Source of the DNA: JACVRW01 sp963811055 | GTDB taxonomy: Bacteria > Actinomycetota > Thermoleophilia > Solirubrobacterales > Thermoleophilaceae | Reading direction: 5' to 3' | Length of the DNA stretch: 64,000 nt | NCBI GenBank assembly: GCA_963811055.1 | Contig: CAWEPQ010000001.1 | Coordinates: 806,001-870,000, forward strand | Part shown: one piece after another, positions 1 to 9,061 of the stretch | How positions within the stretch are numbered: the stretch's first letter is position 1 | How the letters are laid out: each line of letters starts with the position of its first letter | Translations under genes and position numbers: made by a program | Notes under the pieces: generated by a model | What the model was told of the DNA's origin: nothing | The model's database searches: none | What the model saw: only the letters and a program-made list of their open reading frames with translations

Positions 1-885
1 GAAGCGGTCGGCCACCTCGCGCTCCACGTACACACGCTCGATCCCCGAGCAGGTCTGGCCGGCGTTGGCGAAGCCGCCCCAGAGGCAGCCCGAGATCGCG
101 TTGGGCAGGTTGGCGTCGGCGCACACGATCATCGCGTCCTTGCCGCCGAGCTCGAGCACCGAGCCCTTCATGCGGCTGGCGCAGGCGATGCCCACGCGCT
201 TGCCCACCTCCACCGAGCCGGTGAAGAAGATCTTGGCCGCGGTCGACTCGACCAGCGCCTGGCCCACCGCCCCGCCGCCGTGGATCGTGCGAACGAGGCC
301 CTCGGGCAGCCCGGCGCGCTCGAAAGTGTCCTGGATGCGCTGCCCGATCAGCGGCGTGAGCGACGCCGGCTTGAGCACCACGCCGTTCCCTGCCATGAGC
401 GCGATCGCCACCTCGCCGAACGGGATGGACCATGGGTAGTTCCAGGGCGCGATCACGCCGACCACGCCCAGCGGCTCGTAGCTGAACCGGGAGCGCTTCT
501 GCTTGAGGAACACCGGCATCGGCACGCGCTCGTCGTCGAGGATGCCCGGCCCAGCCTCCGCCAGCCAGCGCAGCGTGTCGATGGTCGGCACCAGCTCCAT
601 CGAGTACGACTCGGCGCGCGGCTTGCCCTGCTCGCGCGTGAGCAGCGCCGTGAGGTCGTCGAGCTGGTCGATGATCGCCTGGCCCGCGCGGCGCATGTAG
701 CGGGCGCGGTCCGCCAGCGGGAGCTGCGCCCAGAACGGCTGCACCTCCGCGACGTCGTCCACCACCGACTGCACCTCGGCGGGAGTGACGGTCGGGACCG
801 AGCCGAGCCGGGCCCCGTCGATCGGGCTGAACGACTCGAGCTCGGCGGGCTCTTCCTGGGTGGGCAGTCGTACGGCGGCTTCCAT
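1..885 (-). CDS. aldehyde dehydrogenase, C-terminal part outside window
   Basis: NAD(P)-dependent aldehyde oxidation to the acid, cytoplasmic. The 295 codons present run without a stop to the window edge. They hold the ALDH Rossmann region with an APWNYPW segment, the ELGGKDAMIV stretch with the general-base Glu, and GQTCSGIERVYV with the catalytic Cys at about residue 279. The family is about 490-500 aa, so roughly 40% is missing. The ATG at 885 gives a normal N terminus (MEAAVRLPTQEE). The nearest subfamily is that of succinate-semialdehyde or broad-range dehydrogenases; the substrate cannot be read from sequence. The gene follows rarA on the same strand, 25 bp away. Confidence 0.9.
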   Translation of the reverse strand, partial: MEAAVRLPTQEEPAELESFSPIDGARLGSVPTVTPAEVQSVVDDVAEVQPFWAQLPLADRARYMRRAGQAIIDQLDDLTALLTREQGKPRAESYSMELVPTIDTLRWLAEAGPGILDDERVPMPVFLKQKRSRFSYEPLGVVGVIAPWNYPWSIPFGEVAIALMAGNGVVLKPASLTPLIGQRIQDTFERAGLPEGLVRTIHGGGAVGQALVESTAAKIFFTGSVEVGKRVGIACASRMKGSVLELGGKDAMIVCADANLPNAISGCLWGGFANAGQTCSGIERVYVEREVADRF

Positions 886-910
886 GGAGGCTGATTCTGC
901 CCGACGGGCG

Positions 911-2242
911 TCAGTCGCGCCCGCGCGCGCCGCGGATCCGCTCCCAGCGCTCCCGCATCTGGCGCTCCTCGCCGTGCTCGGTGAGCTCGAGGAACTTCTG
1001 GCCCTCGGCGTCCGACGGCATCAGCTCCTGCTCCGACACGCCCTCGGGACGGTCGTGCGGGTAGTCGTAGCCCTGGCCGCGGCCGAGCTTCTTCGCGCCC
1101 GGGTAGGCGGCGCTCCGGAGGTAGTCCGGCGGGTGCGGGGTGCCGTTCTCGCGCACCCATTCGCGCGCCCGGCCGAGGGCCTTGTACGAGGCGTTCGACT
1201 TGGGCGCCAGCGCCAGGTAGACGGCGGCCTGAGCCAGGTTGAGCGCGGCCTCGGGCATCCCCACGTGCTCCACCGCGGCGGCGGTGGCCACGGCCACCTC
1301 GAGCGCCCGCGGGTCGGCGTTGCCGATGTCCTCGCTGGCCAGCACGACCATCCGCCGGGCCACGTAGCGGGGGTCCTCGCCGCCCTCGAGCATCCCCGCC
1401 AAATAGAGCAGCGAGGCGTCGGGATCCGACCCGCGCGTGGCCTTGATCCAGGCCGAGATCAGGTCGTAGTGGCTGTCGCCCTCCTTGTCGTAGAGGATCG
1501 CGCTGCGCTGGAGCGCGTCCTCCGCCACGCGGAGGGTCACCGCGCCGTCGGGCCCCACGGTGTCGCAGGCCAGCTCGAGCGCCGAGAGCGCCGTGCGCGC
1601 ATCGCCGCCTGCGCGCGTGGCCAGGAACTCGAGCGCGGCGTCCTCAACCTGCGGGGCGTCGGTGATGCCACGCTCGTCGCCCAGCGAGCGCCGAAGCAGC
1701 GCCAGCACGTGCTCGGTCTCGAGCGCGTGCAGCTCATACACCCGGCAGCGTGAGAGCAGTGCCGAGTTGACCTCGAAGTACGGGTTCTCGGTGGTGGCGC
1801 CCACCAGCAGCACCAGCCCCTCCTCCACGGCCGGCAGGAGGCTGTCCTGCTGCGCCTTGTTGAAGCGGTGGATCTCGTCCAGGAAGAAGATGGTGCGCTC
1901 GCCGCTCGTGGATCGACGGTGCTGCGCGCGCTCGATCACCTCGCGCACCTCGGCGCGCCCAGCGTTCACCGCGGAGGCCTCCTCGAAGGCGGCGCGTGCG
2001 TTCACAGCGAGCAGGCGCGCCAGCGTCGTCTTGCCGGTGCCGGGCGGCCCGTACAGGATCATCGAATGCGCGCGCCCCTCCTCGAGCGCAGTGCGCAGGC
2101 TGCCGCCGCGCCCGAGCAGATGTTCCTGGCCCACGAACTCGCCGAGTGACACCGGGCGCATGCGCGCCGCGAGCGGCAGGTCGGGTGCCGGCACCCCCGT
2201 CTGGCCGCGAGGGGCGTCATCGAGGTCGAAGAGCCGCTCCAT
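911..2242 (-). CDS. rarA: replication-associated recombination protein A (AAA+ ATPase)
   Basis: RarA/MgsA acts at stalled replication forks with SSB. The 443 aa show the clamp-loader-like AAA+ layout: Walker A GPPGTGKT at residues 65-72, Walker B with FFLDEIHRF, sensor TTENPYFEVN, then the C-terminal MgsA domain with the typical LYLAGMLEGGEDPRYVARR segment. Length matches the family (about 430-450). The reading frame stays open far upstream, but the ATG at 2242 (MERLFDLDD) is the family-like start. It is divergent from the M20 peptidase gene with only 54 bp between the starts. Confidence 0.95.
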   Translation of the reverse strand: MERLFDLDDAPRGQTGVPAPDLPLAARMRPVSLGEFVGQEHLLGRGGSLRTALEEGRAHSMILYGPPGTGKTTLARLLAVNARAAFEEASAVNAGRAEVREVIERAQHRRSTSGERTIFFLDEIHRFNKAQQDSLLPAVEEGLVLLVGATTENPYFEVNSALLSRCRVYELHALETEHVLALLRRSLGDERGITDAPQVEDAALEFLATRAGGDARTALSALELACDTVGPDGAVTLRVAEDALQRSAILYDKEGDSHYDLISAWIKATRGSDPDASLLYLAGMLEGGEDPRYVARRMVVLASEDIGNADPRALEVAVATAAAVEHVGMPEAALNLAQAAVYLALAPKSNASYKALGRAREWVRENGTPHPPDYLRSAAYPGAKKLGRGQGYDYPHDRPEGVSEQELMPSDAEGQKFLELTEHGEERQMRERWERIRGARGRD

Positions 2243-2283
2243 GAGCGGATTCTGGCAGCGACGGGGGCGGCTATGGCGCTCCA

Positions 2284-2289
2284 TATACT
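2284..2289 (+). promoter_or_regulatory. -10 element TATACT, leaderless M20 gene
   Basis: TATACT matches the sigma-70 consensus at five of six positions and ends 7 nt before the in-frame GTG at 2297, so transcription would begin at or near the start codon. No Shine-Dalgarno sequence precedes the GTG. Confidence 0.6.
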
Positions 2290-2296
2290 CGGCCGG

Positions 2297-3604
2297 GTGC
2301 CCGATCGCGCCCAACTCGAGGGCCGCACGACCGAACTTCTCCAACGGCTGATCCGCTTCAACACGGTCAACCCGCCGGGCAACGAGCAGGCCGCGCAGGA
2401 GTTTCTGAAGGGTCTCCTGGAGCGGGCCGGCTACGAATGCGAGCTGCTCTCCGCCGTGGACGGCCGCCCCAACCTCGTCGCGCGGCTGAAGGCGGCGTCC
2501 GACGGCCCGCGGCTCTGTCTGCTCGGGCACGTGGACACGGTCCTCGCGAACCCAGAGGAATGGAGGGTGGATCCCTGGTCGGGGGAGCTCCGCGACGGTT
2601 GCGTCTGGGGTCGGGGCGCGCTCGACATGAAGAGCCAGGTGGCCGCCGAGGCGGCGGCCGCGCTGACGCTCGCCGAGGAGGGCTGGCGGCCGGAGGCGGG
2701 TGAGCTTCTGGTGGTGTTCACCGCCGACGAGGAGACGGGCGCGGAGCACGGCGCGCACTGGCTCTGCGATCAGCACCCCGACCGCGTGGCGTGCGACATG
2801 GTGGTGAACGAGGGCGCGGGGGAGGTCTTCGAGTTCGGCGGGAAGCGCCACTACGGCGTCTGCGCGGGCGAGAAGGGCGTGTTCCGGTTCACGCTCACCA
2901 CCTCCGGCCAGGCCGGCCACGCCTCGATCCCGCGGATCGGGGACAACGCGCTGGTCAAGCTCGCGCCGATCCTCGAGGCGCTCAGCGACGGCCGGCCCAC
3001 CTACGAGCTCTCGCCCGAGCCGGAGGCGTTCATGCAGGCCCTCGGCCTCGACACCGGCGACCTCGAAGGGTCCATGCGCACGATCGAGGAGCGCGATCCG
3101 CGCGTGGCGGTGCTGCTCGAGCCGATGCTCGGCGTGACGCTCACCCCGACGATGGTGTCGGCCTCGGAGAAGATCAACGTGATCCCGTCGCGCGCGCGAC
3201 TGAGCGTGGACTGTCGCGTGCCGCCGGGCCTGGGAGAGGACCACGCCCTCGAGCGCATCCACGCGCTGCTCGGCGAGACCGGGTTCGAGATCGAGTTCCA
3301 CGACACCGTGGTGGGCAACCGCTCGCCGATCGACACCCCGCTGATGGATCACATCCAGGCGTTCGTGGAGCGCGAGGACCCCGGTGCCACCGCTGTGCCC
3401 GTGGTGCTGCCGGGCTTCTCGGACTCGCGCTGGTTCCGCTCGGCCTTCCCGGATTGCACCGCCTACGGCTTCTTCCCGCAGCGCAGGATGGACCTGTTCG
3501 AGGCCATGCCGCTGGTGCACGGCGCCGACGAGCGCGTGCCCGTGCAGGACCTGGGCCTGGCCGCCACCTTCTACGCCGGTCTGATCGAGGACGTGCTCAG
3601 GTGA
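2297..3604 (+). CDS. M20 family metallopeptidase (ArgE/DapE/ACY1-like)
   Basis: Zinc-dependent amidohydrolase or deacylase of cytoplasmic peptide or N-acyl amino acid substrates. Visible are LIRFNTVNPPGNE near the N terminus, GHVDTV (metal His, with the following Asp), GRGALDMKSQ, the TADEETG general-base Glu, and the dimerisation domain around GQAGHAS. The GTG at 2297 is preferred over the ATG at 2273 because a -10 hexamer lies just upstream of it and because the ATG would add eight atypical residues. The stop overlaps the next gene's GTG (GTGA), indicating coupling. Substrate unknown. Confidence 0.88.
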   Translation: MPDRAQLEGRTTELLQRLIRFNTVNPPGNEQAAQEFLKGLLERAGYECELLSAVDGRPNLVARLKAASDGPRLCLLGHVDTVLANPEEWRVDPWSGELRDGCVWGRGALDMKSQVAAEAAAALTLAEEGWRPEAGELLVVFTADEETGAEHGAHWLCDQHPDRVACDMVVNEGAGEVFEFGGKRHYGVCAGEKGVFRFTLTTSGQAGHASIPRIGDNALVKLAPILEALSDGRPTYELSPEPEAFMQALGLDTGDLEGSMRTIEERDPRVAVLLEPMLGVTLTPTMVSASEKINVIPSRARLSVDCRVPPGLGEDHALERIHALLGETGFEIEFHDTVVGNRSPIDTPLMDHIQAFVEREDPGATAVPVVLPGFSDSRWFRSAFPDCTAYGFFPQRRMDLFEAMPLVHGADERVPVQDLGLAATFYAGLIEDVLR

Positions 3605-4401
3605 CCAAGCCGGTGCCCGAGAACAAGCTGAGGCTCGGCGGGATGGCCCTCCGCAACGGCCTGCTCGTCCATGGACCGACGCACTGGGCAGCCGCCGTGC
3701 GCGACGACTCCGGCGAGATACAGGTGGCCTCGGGCCGCAAGCCGCGCCTGAAGGGCCGCGTGGCCGAGCGGATGCCCGGCGTGCGCGGCGTGGTCAAGCT
3801 GGCCGAGGCGATGGCTGTGATCCCGCTGGTCAAGCGCTCGCTGCCGGCAGCCCGGTTGCCCATGCAGGACGCGCGTACGCTCGGCGCGATGGGCGCGGCC
3901 GCGCTCGGCGGGCAGGCCATCCGCTCGGCCGGAGCGCGAACCGTGGGCCGCGAGGCGGCCGTGGCCCTGGTGAGCGTGATGCCCGCCCTGATGGCGCTGC
4001 GCGGTGGCGACCTTGCCGCGTACCACGGCGTGGAGCACAAGTCGATCGCCGGCTACGAGGGGGACTCGGACGCGGCCGGCCAGGACAAGGAGCACGACCG
4101 CTGCGGCTCGCATCTGGTCACGCCGATGCTCGCCGCGGCGGCGGTGGGGAACGTGGCGGCGCGGCGGGCCGGCCTGCGCGGTCCGGCCGCCGAGGCGGCG
4201 GTGGGGCTCGGCAGCGCGGCGGTGGCGGTGGAGGTGTTCGCCTGGTCCGAGCGCCACGCGGAGAGCGTGCTGGCCCGCCTGCTGCGCAAGCCCGGGCACG
4301 AGATTCAGCGTGTGGTGGGCACGCGCGAGCCCACGGCGGAGCAGCTCCAGGTGGGCCGCGCCGCCCTCGACGAGATCCTGCGCGCCGAAGACGCCGCCTG
4401 A
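3601..4401 (+). CDS. DUF1385 family protein
   Basis: 266 aa with the DUF1385 hallmarks: an LRLGGMALRNGLLVHGP opening, YHGVEHKSIAGYE in the middle and HDRCGSHL shortly after. Hydrophobic stretches around residues 90-140 and 175-220 suggest membrane association. Function unknown; the conserved His/Glu/Cys residues might bind a metal (inference). Starts at a GTG that overlaps the M20 stop by 4 bp, and ends 3 bp before pncB, so it is translationally coupled in an operon. Confidence 0.85.
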   Translation: MTKPVPENKLRLGGMALRNGLLVHGPTHWAAAVRDDSGEIQVASGRKPRLKGRVAERMPGVRGVVKLAEAMAVIPLVKRSLPAARLPMQDARTLGAMGAAALGGQAIRSAGARTVGREAAVALVSVMPALMALRGGDLAAYHGVEHKSIAGYEGDSDAAGQDKEHDRCGSHLVTPMLAAAAVGNVAARRAGLRGPAAEAAVGLGSAAVAVEVFAWSERHAESVLARLLRKPGHEIQRVVGTREPTAEQLQVGRAALDEILRAEDAA

Positions 4402-4404
4402 CCC

Positions 4405-5496
4405 ATGGCCACCGTGGCGCGAACGCGGCTCGACCCAGAGGTCTTCCGGCTGCCCGTGGAGCGGATTCGCTCCGGCCACTACACGGACGCCTACTTCAAC
4501 CTCACGAAGGAGCTGCTCGAGGGTGAGGGCCGCCATCCGCGCGTGACGATGCAGGCATTCCAGAAGCACGAGTCGCTGCTCGGCGGCATCGACGAGGCGA
4601 TCGCGGTGATCAAGCAGTGCTCGGGGCGGTCGACCGCCGAGGGCTGGAGCCCGGGCTGGGACCAGCTCGAGGTGCGGGCGCTCCACGAGGGCGATGTGAT
4701 CTCCCCGTTCGAGCCCGTGCTCCAGATCGAGGGCGACTACTCGCTGTTCGCGCACCTCGAGACCGTGTACCTCGGGGTGATGGCGCGCCGCAGCCTGGTG
4801 ATGAAGAACGTGCGCGAGGTGGTGGAGGCGGCGCACGGCAAGCCGATCCTGTTCTTCCCGGCGCGCCACGACCACTGGCTCGTGCAGACCGGCGACGGCT
4901 GGGCCGCGCACGTGGCCGGCGCGATCGGAGTGTCCACCGACGCCCAGGCGTCGTGGTGGGGCGGGCGCGGCGTGGGCACCGTGCCCCACGCGCTGATCGC
5001 GGCCTATGGCGGCGACACGGTGGCCGCGGCAGACGCCTTCGCGGAGAGGTACTCGGGAGAGATGAACGTGACGGTCCTGGTGGACTTCGAGAACGACTCC
5101 GTGCGCACCTCGCTCGAGGTGGCCGACGCCCTTGGGGACAAGCTCTGGGGTGTGCGGCTCGACACCTCCGAGCGGATGGTGGATCGCGCGCTCTGGGCCG
5201 ACATGGGCGAGTCCGAGCCCACCGGAGTCACGCCCGAGCTGGTGGCGCGCGTGCGCTCCGCGCTCGACCAGGCCGGGCACCAGAAGGTGCGGATCGTGGT
5301 TTCCGGAGGGTTCAATGCCGCCAAGATCCGCCGCTTCGAGGCCCTCGGCGCGCCGGTGGATTCTTACGGCGTCGGTTCTTCGCTGCTCCAGGGTCAGAAC
5401 GACTTCACCGCGGACGTCGTGCGCCTCGAGGGCCGCGACTGCGCCAAGGCGGGCCGCCGCTTCAGGCCCAATGCCCGCCTGGAAGCCGTGGACTGA
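4405..5496 (+). CDS. pncB: nicotinate phosphoribosyltransferase
   Basis: First step of NAD salvage: nicotinate plus PRPP (with ATP) to nicotinate mononucleotide. 363 aa, the shorter bacterial/archaeal-type NAPRT. Visible are SGHYTDAYF at the N terminus, FFPARHDHW, SWWGGRGVGTVPHA, RLDTSERM and the phosphate-binding IVVSGGFNAAKI, followed by the DSYGVGSSL loop. Starts 3 bp after the DUF1385 stop with no clear ribosome-binding site, so translation is probably coupled. A GNRA-type hairpin follows the stop. Confidence 0.92.
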   Translation: MATVARTRLDPEVFRLPVERIRSGHYTDAYFNLTKELLEGEGRHPRVTMQAFQKHESLLGGIDEAIAVIKQCSGRSTAEGWSPGWDQLEVRALHEGDVISPFEPVLQIEGDYSLFAHLETVYLGVMARRSLVMKNVREVVEAAHGKPILFFPARHDHWLVQTGDGWAAHVAGAIGVSTDAQASWWGGRGVGTVPHALIAAYGGDTVAAADAFAERYSGEMNVTVLVDFENDSVRTSLEVADALGDKLWGVRLDTSERMVDRALWADMGESEPTGVTPELVARVRSALDQAGHQKVRIVVSGGFNAAKIRRFEALGAPVDSYGVGSSLLQGQNDFTADVVRLEGRDCAKAGRRFRPNARLEAVD

Positions 5497-5506
5497 CTCT
5501 CATGAA

Positions 5507-5522
5507 GGCCGTGCAAACGGCC
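5507..5522 (+). other. GCAA-loop hairpin between pncB and ftsH
   Basis: A perfect 6-bp stem GGCCGT/ACGGCC closes a GCAA tetraloop in the 41-bp gap. No T tract follows, so it is a weak terminator candidate at best. It could equally be an mRNA stability or processing element. Confidence 0.45.
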
Positions 5523-5537
5523 GATCAAGCAAATTAG

Positions 5538-7451
5538 ATGAGGCGCCTCACTCTCCGGACGCTCGCATGCGGCCTGGTAACGCTTGCCGTGGCGGCTCCG
5601 CCTGCGTCCGCGCAGGTGAGCTCAGCCGCGACCTGCTCCACCACGGTGCCGGTGGCCCGCGAGCGCGCGTTCGACGACCTGCTGCTCACCAAGGGCAACT
5701 ACGAGGTCACCGTGCTCGACACGCGCGAGATGAACTGCGGCGACGCCATCCGCGCGCTGCGCTCGTTCGTGGCCGCGCCGGGCAGCGCCGCGCCCGAGGG
5801 CTGGGACGTGGACGCCGGCCGCAAGCTCTTCATCCGCGAGGACGGCGGGGACAAGTTCCGGGTCGTGCGAATCACCCCGCCGGGCGGCGAGTCCGGCTTC
5901 GACTTCCAGACGGTCGAGAACTGGGCGGTTGTCTGGCTGCCGATCATCTTCTTCGCGATCCTGCTCGGGATCCTCCTGATGATGGTCCGCGTGATGCCGC
6001 GGACCAAGCCGCAGGAGATCAAGCCCTCCTCTTCGAGCTCCGTCGGCTGGGACGACGTGGCCGGGGTGGAGGAGGCCAAGGACGAGCTGCGCGAGGTGGT
6101 GGAGTTCATGCGCGACCCCAAGCGCTTCCGGGCGCTCGGCGCGCGGGTGCCCAAGGGCATCCTGCTGCACGGCCCTCCGGGCACCGGCAAGACACTGCTG
6201 GCCAAGGCCGTGGCCAACGAGTCCAACGCCACCTTCTTCGCCCAGTCGGCCGCCTCGTTCGTGGAGATGTTCGTGGGCCTCGGCGCCGCGCGCATCCGGC
6301 GGCTGTTCCGCCAGGCGCGCAAGGCCGCCCCGGCGATCGTGTTCATCGACGAGCTCGACGCGGTTGGCGCCACCCGCGGCAAGGACATCTCGGGCGAGAA
6401 GGACCAGACGCTCAACCAGCTGCTGGTGGAGCTCGACGGCTTCGGCGACCGCGACGACGTGATCGTGATCGCCGCCTCGAACATGCTCGAGCAGCTCGAC
6501 CCGGCGCTGCTTCGCCCCGGGCGCTTCGACCGCCAGATCCTCGTGACGCCGCCCGACCTGAAGGGCCGCCGGGCGATCCTCGACGTGCACACGGCATCGA
6601 AGCCGCTCGCGCAGGATGTGGACCTCGACCTCATCGCCCGCCAGACCAGCGGTCTCAGCGGCGCCGACCTGGCCAACATCTGCAACGAGGCGGCGATCTT
6701 CGCGGGGCGCAACATGCGCACCTCGCTGTTGACCAAGGACTTCCAGGGCGCGCTGGAGCGGGTGATCGCCGGCATGCAGTCGCGGCGCGTGATCACGAGC
6801 CACGAGAAGCGGGTGGTGGCCTACCACGAGGCCGGCCACGCGCTCTGCTCGGAGCTCCTGCCCTCCGTGGAGCGGGTGCACCGGATCTCGATCATCCCGC
6901 GCGGGCAGGCGCTCGGCTACACGCTCAACCTCCCCGAGGAGGACCGCTACCTGAAGACCAAGGACGAGCTCCTCGACTACATGGTCGTGCTGCTCGGCGG
7001 CCGCGTGACAGAGCACCTGGTGTTCGGCCAGGTCACGACCGGCGCCTCGGACGACCTTCGCAAGGTGCACGAGATCAGCCGCTCGATGGTCACGCAGTAC
7101 GGGATGGGTACCGAGCTCCAGTCCAAGCAGCTGCCCTCCGACGACTACGCGATGTCCGACAACACGCGCAGGAACGTTGACGACGAGCAGCAGTACCTCA
7201 CCGATCTGGCCCACCGCCGCGCCATGAAGCTGGTGGCCGAGAACCGGCCGCTGCTCGAGGCCTTCGCCTCAACCCTGCTCGCCCACGAGGTGCTCGAGCG
7301 CGAGGACATCGACCGCATCATGGCCGCGTACATGCTCGATCGCGGGCAGGACGTGGAGCAGCTGGTGCGCGCGGCGGTCAACCCGGGCCGGCCGACGATC
7401 GCGGCCGCCGAGGGCACTGATCACCCGGGCGGCGTCTCGCCGTCCATGTAG
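5538..7451 (+). CDS. ftsH: FtsH-like ATP-dependent zinc metalloprotease
   Basis: Membrane-anchored AAA+ protease for quality control of membrane and short-lived proteins. 637 aa. A signal/anchor segment spans residues 1-26 and a second membrane segment lies near 132-154 (WLPIIFFAILLGILLMM). Then come the AAA domain with Walker A GPPGTGKT (212-219), Walker B IVFIDELDAVG and the SRH region (RPGRFDRQI), and the M41 peptidase with HEAGH at 430-434 and the third ligand region SDDLRKV. The periplasmic insert of about 105 aa is plausible. Its last 31 bp overlap the convergent cupin gene. Confidence 0.94.
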   Translation: MRRLTLRTLACGLVTLAVAAPPASAQVSSAATCSTTVPVARERAFDDLLLTKGNYEVTVLDTREMNCGDAIRALRSFVAAPGSAAPEGWDVDAGRKLFIREDGGDKFRVVRITPPGGESGFDFQTVENWAVVWLPIIFFAILLGILLMMVRVMPRTKPQEIKPSSSSSVGWDDVAGVEEAKDELREVVEFMRDPKRFRALGARVPKGILLHGPPGTGKTLLAKAVANESNATFFAQSAASFVEMFVGLGAARIRRLFRQARKAAPAIVFIDELDAVGATRGKDISGEKDQTLNQLLVELDGFGDRDDVIVIAASNMLEQLDPALLRPGRFDRQILVTPPDLKGRRAILDVHTASKPLAQDVDLDLIARQTSGLSGADLANICNEAAIFAGRNMRTSLLTKDFQGALERVIAGMQSRRVITSHEKRVVAYHEAGHALCSELLPSVERVHRISIIPRGQALGYTLNLPEEDRYLKTKDELLDYMVVLLGGRVTEHLVFGQVTTGASDDLRKVHEISRSMVTQYGMGTELQSKQLPSDDYAMSDNTRRNVDDEQQYLTDLAHRRAMKLVAENRPLLEAFASTLLAHEVLEREDIDRIMAAYMLDRGQDVEQLVRAAVNPGRPTIAAAEGTDHPGGVSPSM

Positions 7452-7897
7452 TCCACCGCGTCGGAGAGCCGAAACAGCTTGTAGAGCCCTCCGCCGCGCG
7501 GCAGGCGCTCGAATGCGCCGACCTTGCCCGAGTCGGGGTACATCACCACGTCCGGCAGTCCGGACGTGCTGATGGCGAGGAAGCGCACCGTCTCCTCGCC
7601 GCGGTTCACCAGCTGATGCGCTCCGGCCTCGCCGGTCGGGAAGGACAGCACCTCGCCCGGCTCGAGCTCCTGCCAGCCGCCGGGAGTGCGCAAGCTCGGA
7701 TGCCCCTCCAGGATCACGAGCAGCTCCTCCTCGCCCAGGTGGTAGTGGTAGGGATAGGCCGCCTCGCCGGGCGCGACCTCGAACAGGCTGGCGCCGAGTC
7801 GCTCGGTCCCGAGCTGGCGGCCGACCCGGGCGCGCCTCATGGTGAAGCCCCGGGTATCGCGGTTGTCGTCGTAGCGAGGCTCGTTCAGGTTGGCCAT
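7421..7897 (-). CDS. cupin domain protein
   Basis: 158 aa. Cupin motif 1 is seen in PYHYHLGEEELLVILEG (two His and a Glu) and motif 2 in AGAHQLVNRG, so a metal-binding beta-barrel is likely. Related proteins are annotated only as cupins; substrate unknown. It is transcribed divergently from the methylmalonyl-CoA epimerase gene (24 bp between starts) and overlaps the ftsH 3' end. Confidence 0.8.
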   Translation of the reverse strand: MANLNEPRYDDNRDTRGFTMRRARVGRQLGTERLGASLFEVAPGEAAYPYHYHLGEEELLVILEGHPSLRTPGGWQELEPGEVLSFPTGEAGAHQLVNRGEETVRFLAISTSGLPDVVMYPDSGKVGAFERLPRGGGLYKLFRLSDAVDYMDGETPPG

Positions 7898-7907
7898 GGC
7901 CTATGTC

Positions 7908-7913
7908 TACACT
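7908..7913 (+). promoter_or_regulatory. -10 element TACACT, leaderless epimerase gene
   Basis: TACACT ends 8 nt before the GTG at 7922, and no Shine-Dalgarno sequence is present. The opposite strand has a weaker TAGACA 6 nt from the cupin ATG, so this short gap probably works in both directions. Confidence 0.5.
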
Positions 7914-7921
7914 CCCGGCCC

Positions 7922-8332
7922 GTGTTCGAGCGCATCGATCACATCGGAGTTGCGGTGGCCGACCTGGACGGCGCGATCGAGCTGTATCGCGACCGCCTGG
8001 GCATGCCGCTCCAGCATCGCGAGACGGTCGAGCAGTTCGGCGTCGAGGCCGCCCTGCTCGGAATCGGGGACTCGCATGTGGAGCTGCTCAGCCCCACCGA
8101 CCCCGAGAGCGCCGTCGGCCGCTTCATAGAGCGGGGCGGACCGGGCCTCCACCACGTGGCCTACCAGACGGGCGACATCGACGCCGCGCTCGAGCAGGCT
8201 CGCTCGGCGGGCCTCCAGCTGATCGACGAGGAGCCGCGAACCGGGATCAGGAACAGCCGCGTGGCCTTCGTTCACCCCAAGTCGACCGGAGGCGTGCTCA
8301 CCGAGCTCGTGCAGCCGGCAGAGGAGCATTGA
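7922..8332 (+). CDS. mce: methylmalonyl-CoA epimerase
   Basis: Interconverts the R and S forms of methylmalonyl-CoA in propionate metabolism. 136 aa glyoxalase/VOC fold: FERIDHIGVAVADLDGAI with the metal His, HVELLSP, GPGLHHVAYQT with a second metal His, and VLTELVQP with the terminal Glu. Length is typical (about 135-145). The GTG was chosen because the domain starts there and a -10 lies 8 nt upstream. The next small ORF starts 2 bp after the stop. Confidence 0.9.
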   Translation: MFERIDHIGVAVADLDGAIELYRDRLGMPLQHRETVEQFGVEAALLGIGDSHVELLSPTDPESAVGRFIERGGPGLHHVAYQTGDIDAALEQARSAGLQLIDEEPRTGIRNSRVAFVHPKSTGGVLTELVQPAEEH

Positions 8333-8334
8333 AG

Positions 8335-8556
8335 ATGGCGTCAGAGGTCACTCGACTCGATATCGGCTTTGACGGCGGTCAGGTGATGACGGCGCGGGTG
8401 GCCGTGTCCGACTACCAGGACCTGCGCAAGGCGCTCGCCGACGAGAAGGCCGACCGCTGGTACGAGCTGCGCACTCAGGACTCCGAGGTCGCGCTCGACC
8501 TCTCCCGGGTCGTGTACGTGCGGCTCGACACCGACGCTCACCGGGTCGGGTTCTAA
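8335..8556 (+). CDS. conserved small protein, function unknown
   Basis: 73 aa, not recognised. Acidic/basic mixed composition, no membrane segment or signal peptide, ends RLDTDAHRVGF. The predicted alternating strands (LDIGF, TARVAVS, VALDLSRVVYVRLD) suggest a small beta-rich domain. The ATG lies 2 bp after the epimerase stop, overlapping a GAAG ribosome-binding remnant, and the PAP2 gene follows 10 bp later, so it is an operon member. Confidence 0.6.
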   Translation: MASEVTRLDIGFDGGQVMTARVAVSDYQDLRKALADEKADRWYELRTQDSEVALDLSRVVYVRLDTDAHRVGF

Positions 8557-8566
8557 CCCGCTCCGG

Positions 8567-9061
8567 GTGCTGCGCGCGCTCGACGTCGGGCTGCTGCGCC
8601 TGCTGCGCACGCGCGGCCACACGCCGTCGCTCGAGGCGGCGGTGCGGACGCTCGCGCGCACCGGCGAGCACGGCCTGCTCTGGCAGGCGGTGGCCGCGTC
8701 CGGGCTGCTGCTCGACCGCGGGCGCGCGACCGTGTACCGCCGCGCGATGCTGACCGTGCTGGCGACGATGGTGGCCAACACCGCGATCAAGTACACGGTG
8801 GGCAGGCCACGTCCGCTGCTGGAGGGGCTGCCGGCGCTGTCGCCCACGATCTCCGGGCGCTCTTACCCCTCGGCGCACGCCAGCACCTCGTTCGCGGGGG
8901 CGCGGGTGCTCTCGGAGGCGCTGCCGCGGCCGCCCCTCTACGCGCTCGCCGGGGCGATGGCGCTGGCGCGCCCCTACCTCGGCGTGCACTATCCGTCGGA
9001 CATCGTGGCGGGCGCGCTGCTCGGCGATGCCGTGGCGCGGCTGGGCGCGCCGGCGCCGTGA
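8567..9061 (+). CDS. PAP2 family phosphatase
   Basis: Membrane phosphatase of the type-2 phosphatidic acid phosphatase superfamily, acting on lipid phosphates such as undecaprenyl pyrophosphate (family knowledge). 164 aa contain the three signature blocks in order: KYTVGRPRP (KX6RP), SYPSAHAS (PSGH variant with Ala in place of Gly) and RPYLGVHYPSD (SRX5HX3D variant). Hydrophobic segments flank them. GTG start; the stop overlaps the ychF GTG by 4 bp. Confidence 0.85.
   Translation: MLRALDVGLLRLLRTRGHTPSLEAAVRTLARTGEHGLLWQAVAASGLLLDRGRATVYRRAMLTVLATMVANTAIKYTVGRPRPLLEGLPALSPTISGRSYPSAHASTSFAGARVLSEALPRPPLYALAGAMALARPYLGVHYPSDIVAGALLGDAVARLGAPAP

Noticed and set aside
911..3520. 869-aa rarA with long N-terminal extension
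   Set aside because: The extension is antisense to the M20 peptidase gene, and family members start at MERLFD-like sequence.
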